This document shows, piece by piece, positions 10,193 to 21,082 of a stretch of 64,000 bases of DNA. The stretch's first letter is position 1. The number at the start of each line of letters is the position of its first letter. Source of the stretch: Porphyra umbilicalis (taxonomy: Eukaryota > Rhodophyta > Bangiophyceae > Bangiales > Bangiaceae); the NCBI GenBank assembly GCA_002049455.2, contig KV918826.1, positions 124,001 to 188,000 on the forward strand. Reading direction: 5' to 3'. The notes beneath the pieces were generated by a model, which was not told the origin of the DNA, made no database searches, and was given only the letters and a program-made list of their open reading frames with translations. The position numbers and the translations under genes were made by a program.

Positions 10193-12733
10193 ATGCCGCC
10201 CGCGTTTACCCCCCCCCCCCCCTCTCTCGCGCCGCCGCCCCCGCCACCGCCCTCGGCCGCCGGCTGCGGCGGCGCCTCGGGCGGCGCCCCCCCCCCCTCG
10301 CGCTCGCGCGGCGGCGCCCCCCCCCCCCCCCACCCTCCCCCCCCCCCGCTGCCCCCCCCGGCATCCCCCCCCCGGCGCCATCCCCCCCTCCCCCCCACCC
10401 CCTCCATCGCCATTGTCGGCGGGGGCATGGCCGGCGTTGCGACGGCGGCGGCGCTCCTCGCCGCCGCCCCGACCGCGACCGTCACGGTCTATGACGAGCA
10501 CCTCGGGCCGGGGCTCGGCGGCGCGTCGGCGGCCGCCGCGGGGCTCCTCCACCCGTACGGGCCGCGGGGGCGGCGGGAGGCGTGGCGGGGGGGGAGGCGC
10601 TCGCGGCCGCCCTCGCGCTCGTCGACGCCGTCGAGGCGGCCGCGGCCGCGGCGGCGGGCGGGCAGGGGGGCGGGCCGCCGCCCCCCGCCGCCCCGCCGCC
10701 CCGCATTGCGGTGCGGTCGGGCGTGCGGCGGGTGGCGCGGACGCCGAAAAATGTGGCCGACTATGCCGCCGCGCTCGCGGCCGACGGCGGCGCGGGGGAG
10801 GTGGTGCCGTGGGGGGACCCCCGGGGGGGGGGGAGGGGGGGATTGAGCTCCGCCGGGGGGTGGTGGTGGACGTGCCGGCGCTGCTGAGGGGGGTGTGGGG
10901 GGGGTGCCTGGGGGGGGGGCGCGCCACCTGGGTCCACCGCCGCGTCGAGAGGTACGTGGGGCGGGGGGGGGGGGGGGGTGGGGGGGGGGGGCCTCTGTGG
11001 GCAAACGTGCGCCGGCATGGCGGGGGCGCGGGGGGGGAACGTGGTGGGGTGATGGACCGGGCGGGATGGTCGGCGCGGCGGTGGCGGGCGCCCCGCGCCG
11101 CCGGCAGCGTCGTGGCGGTGGTCTGACAACGTCTGGTCTGGGTGTGTGCGTGCGTCGCTCCGCGGTGCGGCGCGTCGCGGCGCGGTGGCCGCGTCGTGGG
11201 TGGTCGTCTTCCCTGCGTGGTGCGCTCGTCCCTCTCCCCCTCCCCCCCCCCCCTTCCCCCCCCCCGCGACGGTCGCCGCCCCCAGCATCCCCGCCCTGCT
11301 CACCACCCACGACGCGCTCATCATCACGGCGGGCGCGGCCGCCGGCGCCATCCTCGGCTTGGGCGCCCTCCCCCTCAAGCCCGTGCGCGGCCAAAACGTC
11401 TACTATGCGCGGGCGCCGGCGGCGGCCGCCGCCGCGGGCACTGCCCCCGACGGCGCCGCCGCCCCCGACGCGGTGCCGCCCCCCCCCCTGCCGCTGCTGT
11501 GCAAAAAGTATGTGGTGCCGCAGGGGGCGACCGGGCAAGTGCTCGTCGGCGCCACCTTTGAGCACCCGGGGCCGGGGGTGGAGCTGGCGGCGCCGCCAGA
11601 TGTGGCGGCGGCGGCGGCGGCGCTCGCCGACGACGTGGCGCCCCTGTGGGCGGGGGCGGGGGGGGGGGGGGGTGGACCCCAGTGCGCGCGGTGGTACGTT
11701 GGCGTGTGGGGGTGAGGGGGGGGGGGGGCGCCGCCGACGGCGGTGGCGTTCCAACGGTGGGGGAGGGGGGTACGGTGGTCGGCGCCGCCGACCGGGGGTG
11801 GCGCCGGCGGCGCGCGTCGACGGTGCGTCGGTCGCGGGCGGCGTCGGCAGCGTCGTGTGGCGGGCGGGGGGCCGTGGCGGGGTCGAGGCGCGCCTGCGGG
11901 CGGCGCGCCGGCGGTTGCACCGCCCGGCGGGCGCGTGTGGGGCCGCCGCCGCGTGTGGGTGAGCGGCCGTGCACCGAAACGGCTCCATCCGCTGACGCGC
12001 TCCGCTTGCTGTGTCTGTTGCGTCGGTGGCATGCGTCCCCCGCGCCTGGTGCTCCCCCCCCGCCGCGGGCGCGCCGCCCGTGTCGCGCACCCCGCAGGCG
12101 GGGGTGCGGGGGATGGCCCCCCGTGGCCCGCTGGGTGCGCTGCCGCTCGCCAACATCCTCACCACCCCGACGGGGGAGGTGGCGTATGGCGGGCGCGCGT
12201 GGGCGTTTGTGGGTAGGTTGGCAGAGGCGTGCCTGGGGGGGAAGGGTTGGGGGGGGGGGGGGCGGTGCTTCGCGTCGGCGGCGGCGGGGGGTGGCCGCCC
12301 CGCCGCGTCGACCGCGCCGCGTGTCGCGCGCACGCGCGCGCCGCGGGGCGGGCGGTGACGGGCTTTTCTCACAGGGCCCCCACGGGCGGGCGGTGGGGAG
12401 CCCGCCGGGGCGGCGCAGGCTGCTGACCATGGGGTGTGTGGATGGATGGCCCGGCGCTCGCTTCTTTTTTGTGGTATTGGTCCCCTCTCCCCGCGTGGTC
12501 GTGGTCGCGTCTGGTCGGTGTCCCCGCGTCGACCCCGCGTCGCGTCGCGCCGCGCGTGCCGCCTCTTGCGCGCAGGCCTCGGCTCCCGCGGCATCCTCTA
12601 CGCGCCGCTCCTCGCCGCCGAAGTCGCGGCGGCGGTCACGACCGCCGACGTGACGGCGCTGTGCCCAGAGGTGCGGCGGCTGCCGCTGGTCGCGTCCCCC
12701 AGCGGCGGCGGCACGGGTGGGGAGCGGCGGTAA
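10193..12733 (+). CDS. FAD-dependent oxidoreductase (DAO fold, plant/cyanobacterial type), four exons
   Basis: A flavoprotein of the D-amino-acid-oxidase fold. The dinucleotide-binding motif AIVGGGMAGVATAAALL is followed by an acidic strand end (VTVYDE), then GLLHPYGPRGR, a typical FAD-anchoring segment. Later come PLKPVRGQ, KYVVP, LVGATFEHPG, GVRGMAPRGPLGALPL and GLGSRGILYAPLL. This order matches plant and cyanobacterial FAD-dependent oxidoreductases related to the C-terminal half of MnmC; substrate unknown. Introns fit GT-AG and keep phase: 10,952-11,285, 11,704-12,097 and 12,213-12,575; the last joins WAFV to GLGSRG exactly. The start at 10,193 (CAACCATGCC) is followed by about 70 Pro/Ala-rich residues, perhaps an organelle-targeting leader. 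Exon 1 changes frame at the G runs 10,587-10,594 and 10,823-10,841. The conserved sequence on both sides suggests homopolymer miscounts more than decay. Confidence 0.85.
10952..11285 (+). other. Intron 1 of the FAD oxidoreductase gene
   Basis: The donor is GTACGT, after the codons for VHRRVE. The acceptor CGCCCCCAG is preceded by a long C/T tract. Splicing completes a Ser codon and opens the frame IPALLTTHDALIITAGA, which fits the family. The intron body has 10-15-base G runs. Confidence 0.75.
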
Positions 12734-13087
12734 CACGGCAGCGCGCGCGCACGCGTCCCGGTCTCTGTCGTGCGCGCCATTTTCACTCTTCTTTTTTCTC
12801 CCGCTGCATGCCCTCCCGTGTCGTTTTGTGTGCTTGACGCCTCGGCGTCTTGCCGCGCGACGCCCCAGACGTGCCCGCGCCCCACACGCGACCGGTGCCG
12901 GTGCGCGCCGACCGCGGGGGGGGGGCCGACGCGCGGGCGCGACGGGGCCCGCGTGCGTGGCCGCACGCACCGACCGGCGGCCGCAAGGGGGCGACCGCGC
13001 CGCGCGCTCCGCCGCCCACGCGCAGTGGCGGGCGGCTGGCGGGGGCACGCGCGCGCGGCGGCCCGGCCGCCGACCCCGCGCGCGGTC

Positions 13088-13120
<33 letters not shown>

Positions 13121-13536
13121 CCTCGGCCGTCGCTGCCGCCACCGCCGCGGGGCGGCGGGTCCGCGTCGGCCCCTCGCCACAGCCGGCGGGCGGCGGTCAC
13201 GCCCGGCGCACCCACACCCTGTGTCCTTGCGCCATGCACGGCACCGCCGGCGCGAGCGCCACCCCCGGCACCCGCGCCACGGCGCCACCGCCGCCGCCAC
13301 CCCCACCGCCACCACCGTGGGCCGTGGGCCGACCGCCGCCGCCGCTGCCGCCGCCGGTAGCCGTGGCACCCCCCCCCCCCGCGGCCAGCGTGGCCGCCCA
13401 TCCCCCCCACGCCGCCAAAGAAAAACGGCCACACAAAGGCACACGACAAAAGAAAGAAACAGCTGGCGGGGGGCATCCGGCGCCCACGGCGCGGGGCACA
13501 TGGCCCCCCCCCCCCCCACCCCCCCCCCCCAGCTCC
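12734..13536. other. Convergent intergenic region
   Basis: This lies between the stop of the FAD oxidoreductase (+) and the stop of the kinase (-). Very GC-rich open frames run both ways, but they are Ala/Arg/Pro soup without a domain. Both 3' untranslated regions should lie here; I see no canonical AATAAA. Confidence 0.5.
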
Positions 13537-15225
13537 CTAGGCCGCGCCCCGAAAAAAGGGGTGCTCGAGCGCCTCGGCCACCCCCGCCCGCCGCCGCGGA
13601 TCCACCGCCGTGCAGCGTTCGAGCAAGTCGGCAAGGTGCGCCGCCTCTGCCCCCCCCACCCCCCCCCCCCCCCGGCATCCGCCTCGGCCGCCGCGGCCGC
13701 GGCAATCGCCGGCGCAATCCCTCCCCCCCGCCCCCCCCCCCCCCCCCCCCCCAACCGCCGCCGCGCACCACCCCCCCCCCGCGGGCTCGCGCGGCGGAGC
13801 CGCGGGGGAATCCCCCCCCCTTTCAGCGCCCCGACGCGGGCGACCAAGTCTGCATTGTCGGCCGACGGCACGAGCAGGCGCCCCGTGTAGAGCTCGTAGA
13901 GCACCGCCGCGACCGCCCACACGTCCGCGGGGGGCCCCCGCGGCAGCCGCAGCGCAATTTCGGGCGCGCGGTAAAAGCGGGAGACGAGGTAGGGGGTGGT
14001 CGGGGAGGCGGCGCCGGCGGCGGCGCCGGCCGGCACGCCGGGCACTGGGGGAGGCGCGGGGGGGGGCGCCCCCGCCGCTTGGGGGCTCCCGCCGCGGCGC
14101 CCGTCGGCGCCGCCGCCACCGCCACCCCCACCGCCACCCCCACCGCCACCGCCGCCGTGCGCGTCGCCCCCGGCGAGGGCGCCCCCCCCCCCCCCCCCCC
14201 CAGGGGCGGCGCCTCCACCCACGCCGACCCGAAATCCGTGAGCGTCACCGTCTGCCGATCCGCCGACAACAACACATTGTCCGGCTTGATGTCCCCGTGG
14301 ACGACGCGCGCGGCGCGGAGCGTGCCGAGCGCCGTAAACAGCTGGCGCCCATACACGCGGGTGGCGGCGAGGGCCAACCCCACCCCCGCCCCGTACGCCT
14401 CGAGGGCGTCGCGGAGGGAGCGGTCGGCGAGGGGAAAGACGAGCGCCAGGTGGCCCCGGTGGGTAAAAACGTCGAGCAGCACCGCGCAGTGGCCGACGTG
14501 GTCGGGGGGGGGGGGGGGGGGGGGACGCCGTCGCACCCGCCGCCGCCCCGGGGGGGGCCACCGCCGCCGCCGCCGCCGCAACGGCACGGAGGGCGGCGAC
14601 CTCCGACGCCCCCGCCCGCCGCATCGCGTCGTTGGCGCGGAGGAGTTTGATGGCGACGGCCCGGGGGGGGGTCACCCCCGCGTCGGTCGCCCGCACGACC
14701 GTCGCAAAGACGCCGCGGCCGGCGACGGAGTGGGGGGTGTAGCGCCCGCCGCCGCCGAGGCGGTCCCCGGGGTGCAGCGTGTAGTGGCCCGACTCGGCGG
14801 TGGTGCCGTCGGCGCCGGGCGGGCGTACGGCCTGTGGGTGGTGCGGCAGGGGGGGGGGGGGGGAAGCGCGCCGGGGATGCCATGGCAGGGAAGGAGAGCG
14901 GTTTAGGCAAGAGCAGACACAAAAAAAAACAAAAAAACGGAAAAAACACGCACAGAACAGGCGCGAACCGACGTCCAGACAGAGCAGCAGCGGCCCCCAC
15001 TATCGAGCGTGAGTCCTCGACGCACACTGGGGCGGCTCGGCCGACGGGCCGGCGCGGCACCACCAGGGCAGTCGGCCACCCACCGCGCGCGCGGCGGCAT
15101 CTCCTCTCCCCCACACCACAGACGCCCCCCCAGCCCCCTATCCATACCCCTGCGCCGCCGCCATGCAACAACGCCGCCGCTTGGGCGACCGACGCGAGCG
15201 GGGCGCCGTCAAACATGTCAAACAT
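13537..15225 (-). CDS. PRP4-type serine/threonine protein kinase (PRPF4B/Prp4 family)
   Basis: The kinase is closest to PRP4, which phosphorylates spliceosomal proteins of the U4/U6.U5 tri-snRNP and acts in the nucleus. Glycine loop: AGRGVFATVVRA; lysine: AVAIKLLR; catalytic loop: VHGDIKPDNVLL (PRP4 members have HADIKPDN); magnesium motif: TDFGSAW; then TPYLVSRFYRAPEI, the PRP4 signature, ADVWAVAAVLYELYTGRLL, and a C-terminal ERCTAVDPRRRAGVAEALEHPFF. A first exon (from Met 15,225, DMFDMFDGAPLASVAQ) joins the kinase in phase through a GT-AG intron at 14,832-15,147; more 5' exons may exist. Frame changes sit at a 21-G run (14,504-14,524), a 20-C run (14,182-14,201) and a 22-C run (13,731-13,752). 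Between DFG and APE lie about 70 extra Gly/Ala/Pro residues, or an unspliced intron. Confidence 0.85.
14832..15147 (-). other. Intron of the PRP4-type kinase gene
   Basis: On the minus strand the donor is GGG|GTATGG and the acceptor is CACCCACAG|GCC. Both joins are phase 0, linking ALLHGGGAG to AVRPPGADGTTAESGHY just ahead of the kinase domain. The intron body is T-rich near 14,920, unlike the flanking exons. Confidence 0.65.
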
Positions 15226-15726
15226 GTCCCCCGCGGCGGCGGCGGGAGCCGCCGCCGCCGCCGCCGCCCCAACCCCGGGCGTCGCCTCTGCCGCCGCCGT
15301 CGCCGGCGCGTCGTCCCCCCCCCTTCCGCCACGCCATTGCCGTTGCCGGCGGCGGCCGCTGGCGGCACGTGGCGACAATCGTTTCGGCCCGCCGGGCGGC
15401 GCGGGCGCTTGCCGCCCGCCCCCCCGCGGCCGCCTCCCCCGCCGCCGCCCGCTTGTCGCCCGCCGCCGCCACGGCGGGCACCTGCATTGCACGCCGGTCC
15501 GGTCCAGTCAGCGGGGGAGAGTCACGGGGGGGGGGCACGACCACACGCACAGCAGGCACGCCGGGGGCGTCCATCACGGGGGCAGCCGGTTCAACATCAT
15601 CGCACGTGGCGGGGGGGGGGGGCGGGGGGGGGGGGGGTCGTCGTCACCCGGTGGGGGGGGCGGGGGGGGGGGGGGGACCCCACCACCCCCGCCCCCGCCG
15701 CCTCCCGTGGCCCCGCCGACACGGTC

Positions 15727-15783
<57 letters not shown>

Positions 15784-16327
15784 GCGCGGCGGCGGTGGGC
15801 CAGACGGGACTGCAAAAGAGAAGCGGGACGTACGAGCACGACGCGTGCGGGGGGCGGGGGGCGCGGGGGGGGCCTCGGCGTTGCCGCCGCGCCGCCCGCC
15901 GGCGCGGGCGGGGGGGGTGGCACTGCTGCCGCGGGCGCCGGCGGTGGCGGCGGCGGCGGCCGCTGCCGCCCCGCCGCGGGCGCCCCAAAGGTGCCGCCCT
16001 CCCCGTCAGAGGACGACGAGGCGGCGGCGGCGGCGGCCGCCGCCGCCGCCGCCGCCGCCGCAAACCCGCGTCGCAGGCGCGGCGGCGGCCGCCGCGGCGG
16101 CGGCGCCATGCCGCCGAGCGACCGGCAGGCGGGGCGGCGCGCGTTGGGGGGGGGGGGGGGGGGCACGGAGGGGGGGCACACCGAGGGGGGTGACGTGCAA
16201 GCCGCCACGCCCGTGGGCGGTGTGAGATGGGATGGAGAGACCAAATGGGGGGGGGGGGGATCGCCGCCGTCGACGCCGCGGCGGTGCGCGGGCGTCGGCG
16301 ATTTTGGCGGGGGGCGCGTGGACGCGG

Positions 16328-16362
<35 letters not shown>

Positions 16363-16598
16363 GCAGCGCCGCGGATCGCGCGCGCACGGCGGCGCGGGCG
16401 GCGTCAAGTAGCCCCGCGGCGGATGACGTGGCGTCGCCGGCCGTGCCGCGCACACGCGTGGCGGGGCGTGCGCGGCCGCGCACGCTGCGGCGCGCGCGCT
16501 CGCCGCCCGCGGGTGCGTGGCTGGTCCGCCGCGTCGCGCGGCCGCCCCGTCGGGCCCCCCCCCCATTGGATCGTTCCGCGGCCGCCCAATAGCTTTTA
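15226..16598. other. GC-extreme intergenic region upstream of the kinase
   Basis: Long frames exist on both strands but consist of Ala, Gly, Pro and Arg runs. The stretch holds a (GGC)n microsatellite and G tracts of 10-18 bases (for example 15,610-15,680). Part may encode upstream exons of the PRP4-type kinase, which in other organisms has a long charged N-terminus; I cannot delimit them. Confidence 0.5.
15730..15783. repeat. (GGC)n trinucleotide microsatellite, about 17-18 copies
   Basis: An uninterrupted GGC run ends in GGGCGC. Depending on strand and frame it would code poly-Gly, poly-Ala or poly-Arg, which explains the homopolymeric peptides predicted here. Confidence 0.95.
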
Positions 16599-16600
16599 TT
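16595..16600 (-). promoter_or_regulatory. AATAAA polyadenylation signal of the subtilase gene
   Basis: On the minus strand the sequence CCATAATAAAAGC holds both the proposed TAA stop and a canonical AATAAA. It is a rare AT patch in very GC-rich surroundings, and it supports this as the 3' end of the gene. Confidence 0.5.
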
Positions 16601-18287
16601 ATGGAATCCCGCCCGCCCCGCCGCTCCGCACCGCCAGCCCCGCCTCGGCGACTCCCCCCCGCCCCCCGCCGCCACCGCCTCCGTCCCGTTCCCGCGCAGC
16701 GCCTCCCAATCGCACGTCGTCGGGTCGACCCAGGCGAGGGGCAGCCCCGCGGCGGTGACCCCCCCCGCGTTCAACGCGGGGAGGAGGCGCGCGAGCGGCA
16801 GCCGCCGGCCGACCTCCCCGAGCACCAGCGCCGCCAACCCCGACACGTGCGGCGCGGCCATGGACGTGCCCGTCATGGCGACGAGGCCCCGCCCGTCGGC
16901 CGACGCGGCGTCTGCGCTGACAATCCGCGTGCCGGGCGCGATGAGCGTCACGCACGCGCCCCGGTTGGACGTGCCCGCGAGCGTGTCGTCGACCGCCCCG
17001 TTGGCAACCGTCACCACCGACGGCTCGACGGCGGGGGTGTAGGCACACGCGTCGTCGCCCTCGTTGCCCGCCGAGGCGACAAAGACGACGCCCGCCGCGG
17101 CGACGCGACCGGCGGCGGCGGCGAGCATATCCGCCCCGCCCGCGCGGCGGCGGCCCCCAAACGACGCGGAGAGGACGGCGGGGACGGCGGGGTGGGCGGC
17201 CGCCCATGTGACGACGGCGTCGAGGGCGGCGAGGACGTCGAGGGAGGAGCCCGTGTTGTCCGCCTTGAGCACCTTGATGCACGTGAGGTTGACGCGCGGC
17301 GCCACGCCCGTGACGGCGCCGGCAATGGTCGCCGCCACGTGCGTGCCGTGGCGCCCATTGTCGACGCCCGAGGGGAAGGCCGAGCCGGGCGCCGCGCGGA
17401 TGGTCAGGCGGTCGCCCAGGTGGGAAAACTGCTCGTGTGACGGGTCGCAGCCCGTGTCGAGGACAAAGACGTGGACGCCGGCGCCGGCGGCGGGGTAGCA
17501 GCGCGCAGTGGAGGTGCGACGGTCGAGGGGCAGCCGCGGCTGATTGATGCGGTCCTTGCCCCACAAGTAGGGGCGTGATAGGTTGCTCACTGAGGGCGGT
17601 GCGGAGGAAAAGTACGGGAGACGAGTGTCGGTGGGAGCCCAAGCCGGTCGAGGAACAAAAAAAAAAACACAGAGAGCCGATGGAGAAAGCACGCGTCAGT
17701 CGCGGGAGCTGAAGGGTGCCAACCGACGGCAAAAAACATTCAGGCCCCGCGCGCCCGTTCCCCTCCTCGTCGGTCAACAGACCACGAGTGGTCTACGTAC
17801 CAAGTGGGTTGGGCAGGGGCAAAGGAGCTCCGCCGTGCACCTCCCCATCCGGCGCCCACGCCTCCACGCCTGGAATGGCCGCTAAGTCGTCTAGGTTCGC
17901 AGTCGCTGCATCACGGGCGGCGGAGGCCACGGCGCCCGCCCCTTTTCGCCGCGCGGACACCCCACCCTCATGCCCCGCAACCACCCGCGACGGGACCCGC
18001 GCGGACACCATGCGGAGGCTGCCAAAGACGCGCACGTCCGTCGCGCCGAGCGCCTCCAAGCGCGCCCGCACCCCGCCCGCGCACGCCGCGTCGCAGGACG
18101 GGGAGAGGGACAGAATCTCGACGGCTTCGGGCGCCGCCGGCAGTGTTTGGGAGGCGAGGACGGTGGGGGAGCCGGGGAGAGAGGCGGCGGACGCCACGTC
18201 GGCGGCGGCGATGGTCGCCGCAGCCGCGCTTGCCACAGTGGCCGTCACGGCGAGGGCCCACCACCGACGGTTGCGCGTGGCGGTCAT
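16599..18287 (-). CDS. Secreted proteinase K-like subtilisin (peptidase S8), two exons
   Basis: Subtilisin-family serine endopeptidase. From ATG 18,287 the protein starts MTATRNRRWWALAVTATVAS, a signal peptide with basic start and Ala-rich core. An I9-type propeptide follows (VEILSLSPSC, RLEALGATDVRVFGSLRMV, LAAIPGVEAWAPDGEV), which normally folds and inhibits the enzyme before cleavage. The intron (17,590-17,800; GTACGT to CCCTCAG) keeps phase. The catalytic exon has Asp in VFVLDTGCDPSHEQF, His in NGRHGTHVAATIAG, oxyanion Asn in VASAGNEGDD and Ser in GTSMAAPHVSGLAAL, so all catalytic residues are present. It probably acts outside the cell or in a vacuole. The C-terminus is ambiguous: the catalytic frame runs on with no stop, whereas a one-base shift at the C run 16,653-16,660 gives ...RSGGAGGIP and TAA at 16,599, overlapping an AATAAA. 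I prefer that end. Confidence 0.9.
17590..17800 (-). other. Intron of the subtilase gene (211 bases)
   Basis: The donor is CTTG|GTACGT and the acceptor is GCCCTCAG|TG. There is a run of at least ten T (minus strand) inside. Splicing joins PNPL to VSNLSRPYLWGKDRINQ, the usual bridge between propeptide and catalytic domain. Confidence 0.85.
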
Positions 18288-19360
18288 GGCGGGAGCAAGG
18301 GGTGGTGGTGAGGGCGACACTGGGCGGGGCACTCGATGCGCGTGCGGCGCGGGTGTGCGGGTGGGAGAGGTGGGCTCGACGACGGGCAAAGTGACGGCTC
18401 CTAACAGCATGCCACACGACAAGCGAGAGGGGCGATTTGCGGCGGGTGCGGAGAACCAGACGTCACCTCTGGCTGGGCGCACGGCGGTCCGGACGAGCTG
18501 CGCGCGGCGTCCAACCGGCCAGCGGCGGGCCCAAGTCCGCCTCCCATGGGGGACGGAAGTGGGGGCTCGTGGAGAACCACTTGCGGGGCAGGAGCCAGGA
18601 GAAACCCGTCCCACCAAGCACCAAGTGTCGCTTCCACGGCTCGGTTCTGGTGGCAGGCTGTCAATATGGATATGGGCCGGCACGCAGACACAGGTAAGAC
18701 CGTCGTCGCGTGAAAACGACAGCCCTGGTGGAGTGAGGCCTGTCGACGGCAGGCGCCCAATCGGCCCCCTGACAGCTGCGCTGGATCGAGCGGCATTGGT
18801 GCACCAGAGCACCACCAGCGATGTGCGACTGCTTTCAAAGAAACGCAACCACTCGACAGGTGGCCCCGCGCTAGACTCACACCGCTGTCCGCAGGCTGTT
18901 GCTGGGGAGGTTGGAAACAGCGCTGCAGTCCACTTGTCAAACCGGGCTCTCCAGCAGGCCAGCAGGCTGCCGCACAGCCTGCCATGCGGTGGTGACAGTT
19001 CGGAGATCGATGGTTCTTGTCGACGGGCGAGTGACCCGGGCATGGTCATGCAGTTTCCCGCTTTCGAAACAAAGCGAGATGGCGAAAAGCCACGTGGCTA
19101 ATTCGCGCGTCCCCCGGTTACCCACAGTCAACTGCGATGGCAACCTCGACGAAGAGACACCCCACATGCATGTGCGCGCCCCTCCTTGGTCACTCCCAAC
19201 GAGGCACACACGCTGGCTGCTCCTACATGTCTATCATGGGCCATCCCCTAGGTGGTCTCCGCCTCGCTGTCTGCCAGGGGAGGTTCCAAGAGTCGGGATT
19301 GCTTTCTGGGCCGCCCGCCACCGCCTCCGTCCCCACCCGCTCGACAACCCCCATCCCCGC
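18288..19360. other. Intergenic; upstream region of the subtilase gene
   Basis: This lies between the subtilase start and the acylphosphatase stop, both minus strand. The frames crossing it (for example an upstream extension of the subtilase frame to 19,049) lack domains, and the ATG at 18,287 with its signal peptide is the better start. I see nothing else. Confidence 0.5.
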
Positions 19361-19678
19361 TCACATGCTGGGGCCGACGACCATGGAGCCGGGTGTGACC
19401 TCTCTAGGCGGTACCAACTCCACTTCCACCCCCTGCACGGTCGCCAGCGGGGGCCCACGATGCGCCCACGCGACAAACGCGTCGACGGCGTCGGGCGGCC
19501 CCGCGATGGTCGCCTCGACCGACCCGTCGCGCCGGTTGGCGACCGTCCCAGAGAGGCCGAGGCGGCGCCCCACCCCTACCGCCGACGCGCGGTAAAAGAC
19601 ACCTTGCACCGTGCCCGTGATGCGCAGGCGGACGGCAATCGTGGCGAGACGGGGGTCCTCGGCCGGTGGCGCTGGCAT
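19361..19678 (-). CDS. Acylphosphatase
   Basis: Small cytosolic-type enzyme that hydrolyses acyl phosphates such as 1,3-bisphosphoglycerate and carbamoyl phosphate. The frame codes 105 residues; family members are about 90-100, so it is complete with a short Pro-rich N-terminus. The phosphate-binding loop carries the signature GTVQGVFYRASA, with the catalytic Arg after Tyr. The second signature, GTVANRRDGSVEATIAG, supplies the catalytic Asn. The order beta (TIAVRLRITG), loop and helix (RASAVGVGRRLGL), beta, helix (PPDAVDAFVAWA) and beta (GVEVELV) is that of the ferredoxin-like acylphosphatase fold. No intron is needed. A purine-rich tract (pyrimidine-rich on the coding strand) lies directly upstream. 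Confidence 0.95.
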   Translation of the reverse strand: MPAPPAEDPRLATIAVRLRITGTVQGVFYRASAVGVGRRLGLSGTVANRRDGSVEATIAGPPDAVDAFVAWAHRGPPLATVQGVEVELVPPREVTPGSMVVGPSM

Positions 19679-19689
19679 GGCGCGGGGAG

Positions 19690-19885
19690 CAGGGGGGGGG
19701 GGAGGGGAAGAAGAGGTTGGGAGAAAATGTCACGGGGGAGAGCAAGTCGAGCGATTGAGAGGAACAGGGGGAGGAGAGGGAAAGAGGGTGTGGGGAGGGA
19801 CGGGAGGAGGGAAAAAAGACGGGGGGAGAGTGATAGCAACAGCGTCTTGGACCCAGGAGAGACCAGGAAGGATGGAAGGAATGAA
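19690..19885. repeat. Long purine-rich tract upstream of the acylphosphatase
   Basis: The plus strand is almost entirely A/G for nearly 200 bases, hence C/T on the gene's coding strand. It sits within 15 bases of the start codon, so it is probably 5' untranslated or promoter sequence. Such tracts can be nucleosome-free or form triplexes; this is inference. Confidence 0.6.
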
Positions 19886-21082
19886 AGAGATGCAGCACAG
19901 GGTGGTTGTCGCCGCGAGGCTGGCCGACCCTCGACGTTTGGCTGGCCGGAAGACCATTCACGGTTTCCGAATCCTGTGTGAGGGAAATCGCCTTCCGAAC
20001 CTATTCCAGTCGCATCTAACACTCTAGATTAGAGTTGTGCATCACGCCCCTTTTTGGGTGGCGGGGTGGGCGATGCACGCCTAATCATGCCCTTCTGCTC
20101 GCTCGCAACATTGGCACGCCCATCTTCACGGCCCTAATGTAGCCCCCGTGTTTGGACACTTACTTGATAGGCGATTCAAAGTACCCAATATTCTTGCAAT
20201 TTGGATGGTTCAAAGGACCACAAAAATGCCAGAAAACATGGAGGAAATAGCTGCATGCGACACACTCTCTTGGCCTCTGCCACTCTGCGTCAAAGACGCT
20301 TTGCAGCTTCACGGGACGTCGGCTCGCCTGGCCTCCACCGGCCGCCCCACCAGCCGCAGTCCCACCCATCTCACCGCGCACAAAGCCAGAGCAGATGATC
20401 ATCAAATCATTCTCGGTCATGGCCGCGGGGGCGTCCTCGTCGCCGGGACGAACCACGTCCTGTCCAGGAGCGCCCGCGCCGGCCGTGGCTCATCGGATGA
20501 CCTCCTCGTTCTGGAGGCACGTAGCTCGCAGCTGGCGTCCCTTTCATCTCTGCCATCGACCTGGTCGTTGCCAGCGCGCGATGCGTCGCATTCAACGTCC
20601 TCAAGGGTGAGGGGCCCGATGGCATCCCGACAGGGCGGAGGGGAGCGTGTCTGGCACGGACAGAGGTGAGGAGGGGGGCGCCGGAAGCCGCGCTGTGGTG
20701 CGTCGCCTGTCGAGGGGCGCACGTCGAATGCACTCAGCGAAAAGTTTTCAGCGATGACACGATACAGTGGAAATGGTCTTGAACTTTGTACCTTCCAATC
20801 ACTCAGATTCGCTTGTCTGCTTCGTTGATCCATGGTTCACAAACACCAGCAACTCCAATCCTTGCCGACCAGTTGATCTCCAACGGACGACGTTCGTCGA
20901 CACTCCTGTGCGTCGTGCTCCTCCTTTCTAGGGCGGAGCAGCACGCGCCTGCTCTCTCCGTCGTGGGCCCCACCGTCTGCTGCGTTCCATTCGTTCGTGT
21001 CCACCACTTACTGCTGGCTCACCCGCAATAACCCACGTGCGCCCTTTGACAGAGTGTGCATCTTCCCCCTTTGCGGCTGCCG
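19886..21082. other. Divergent intergenic region between acylphosphatase and RsmH
   Basis: Composition drops towards 50% GC. Minus-strand frames at 20,160-20,456 and 20,417-20,833 have no recognisable domain. Both flanking genes start outward, so promoters for both should lie here; no specific element can be named. Confidence 0.5.

Noticed and set aside
14800-14883. ATG at 14,883 (MASPARFPPPPP) as the start of the kinase
   Set aside because: It lies in the in-phase intron 14,832-15,147 and its frame does not enter the kinase domain. The upstream exon gives a better join.
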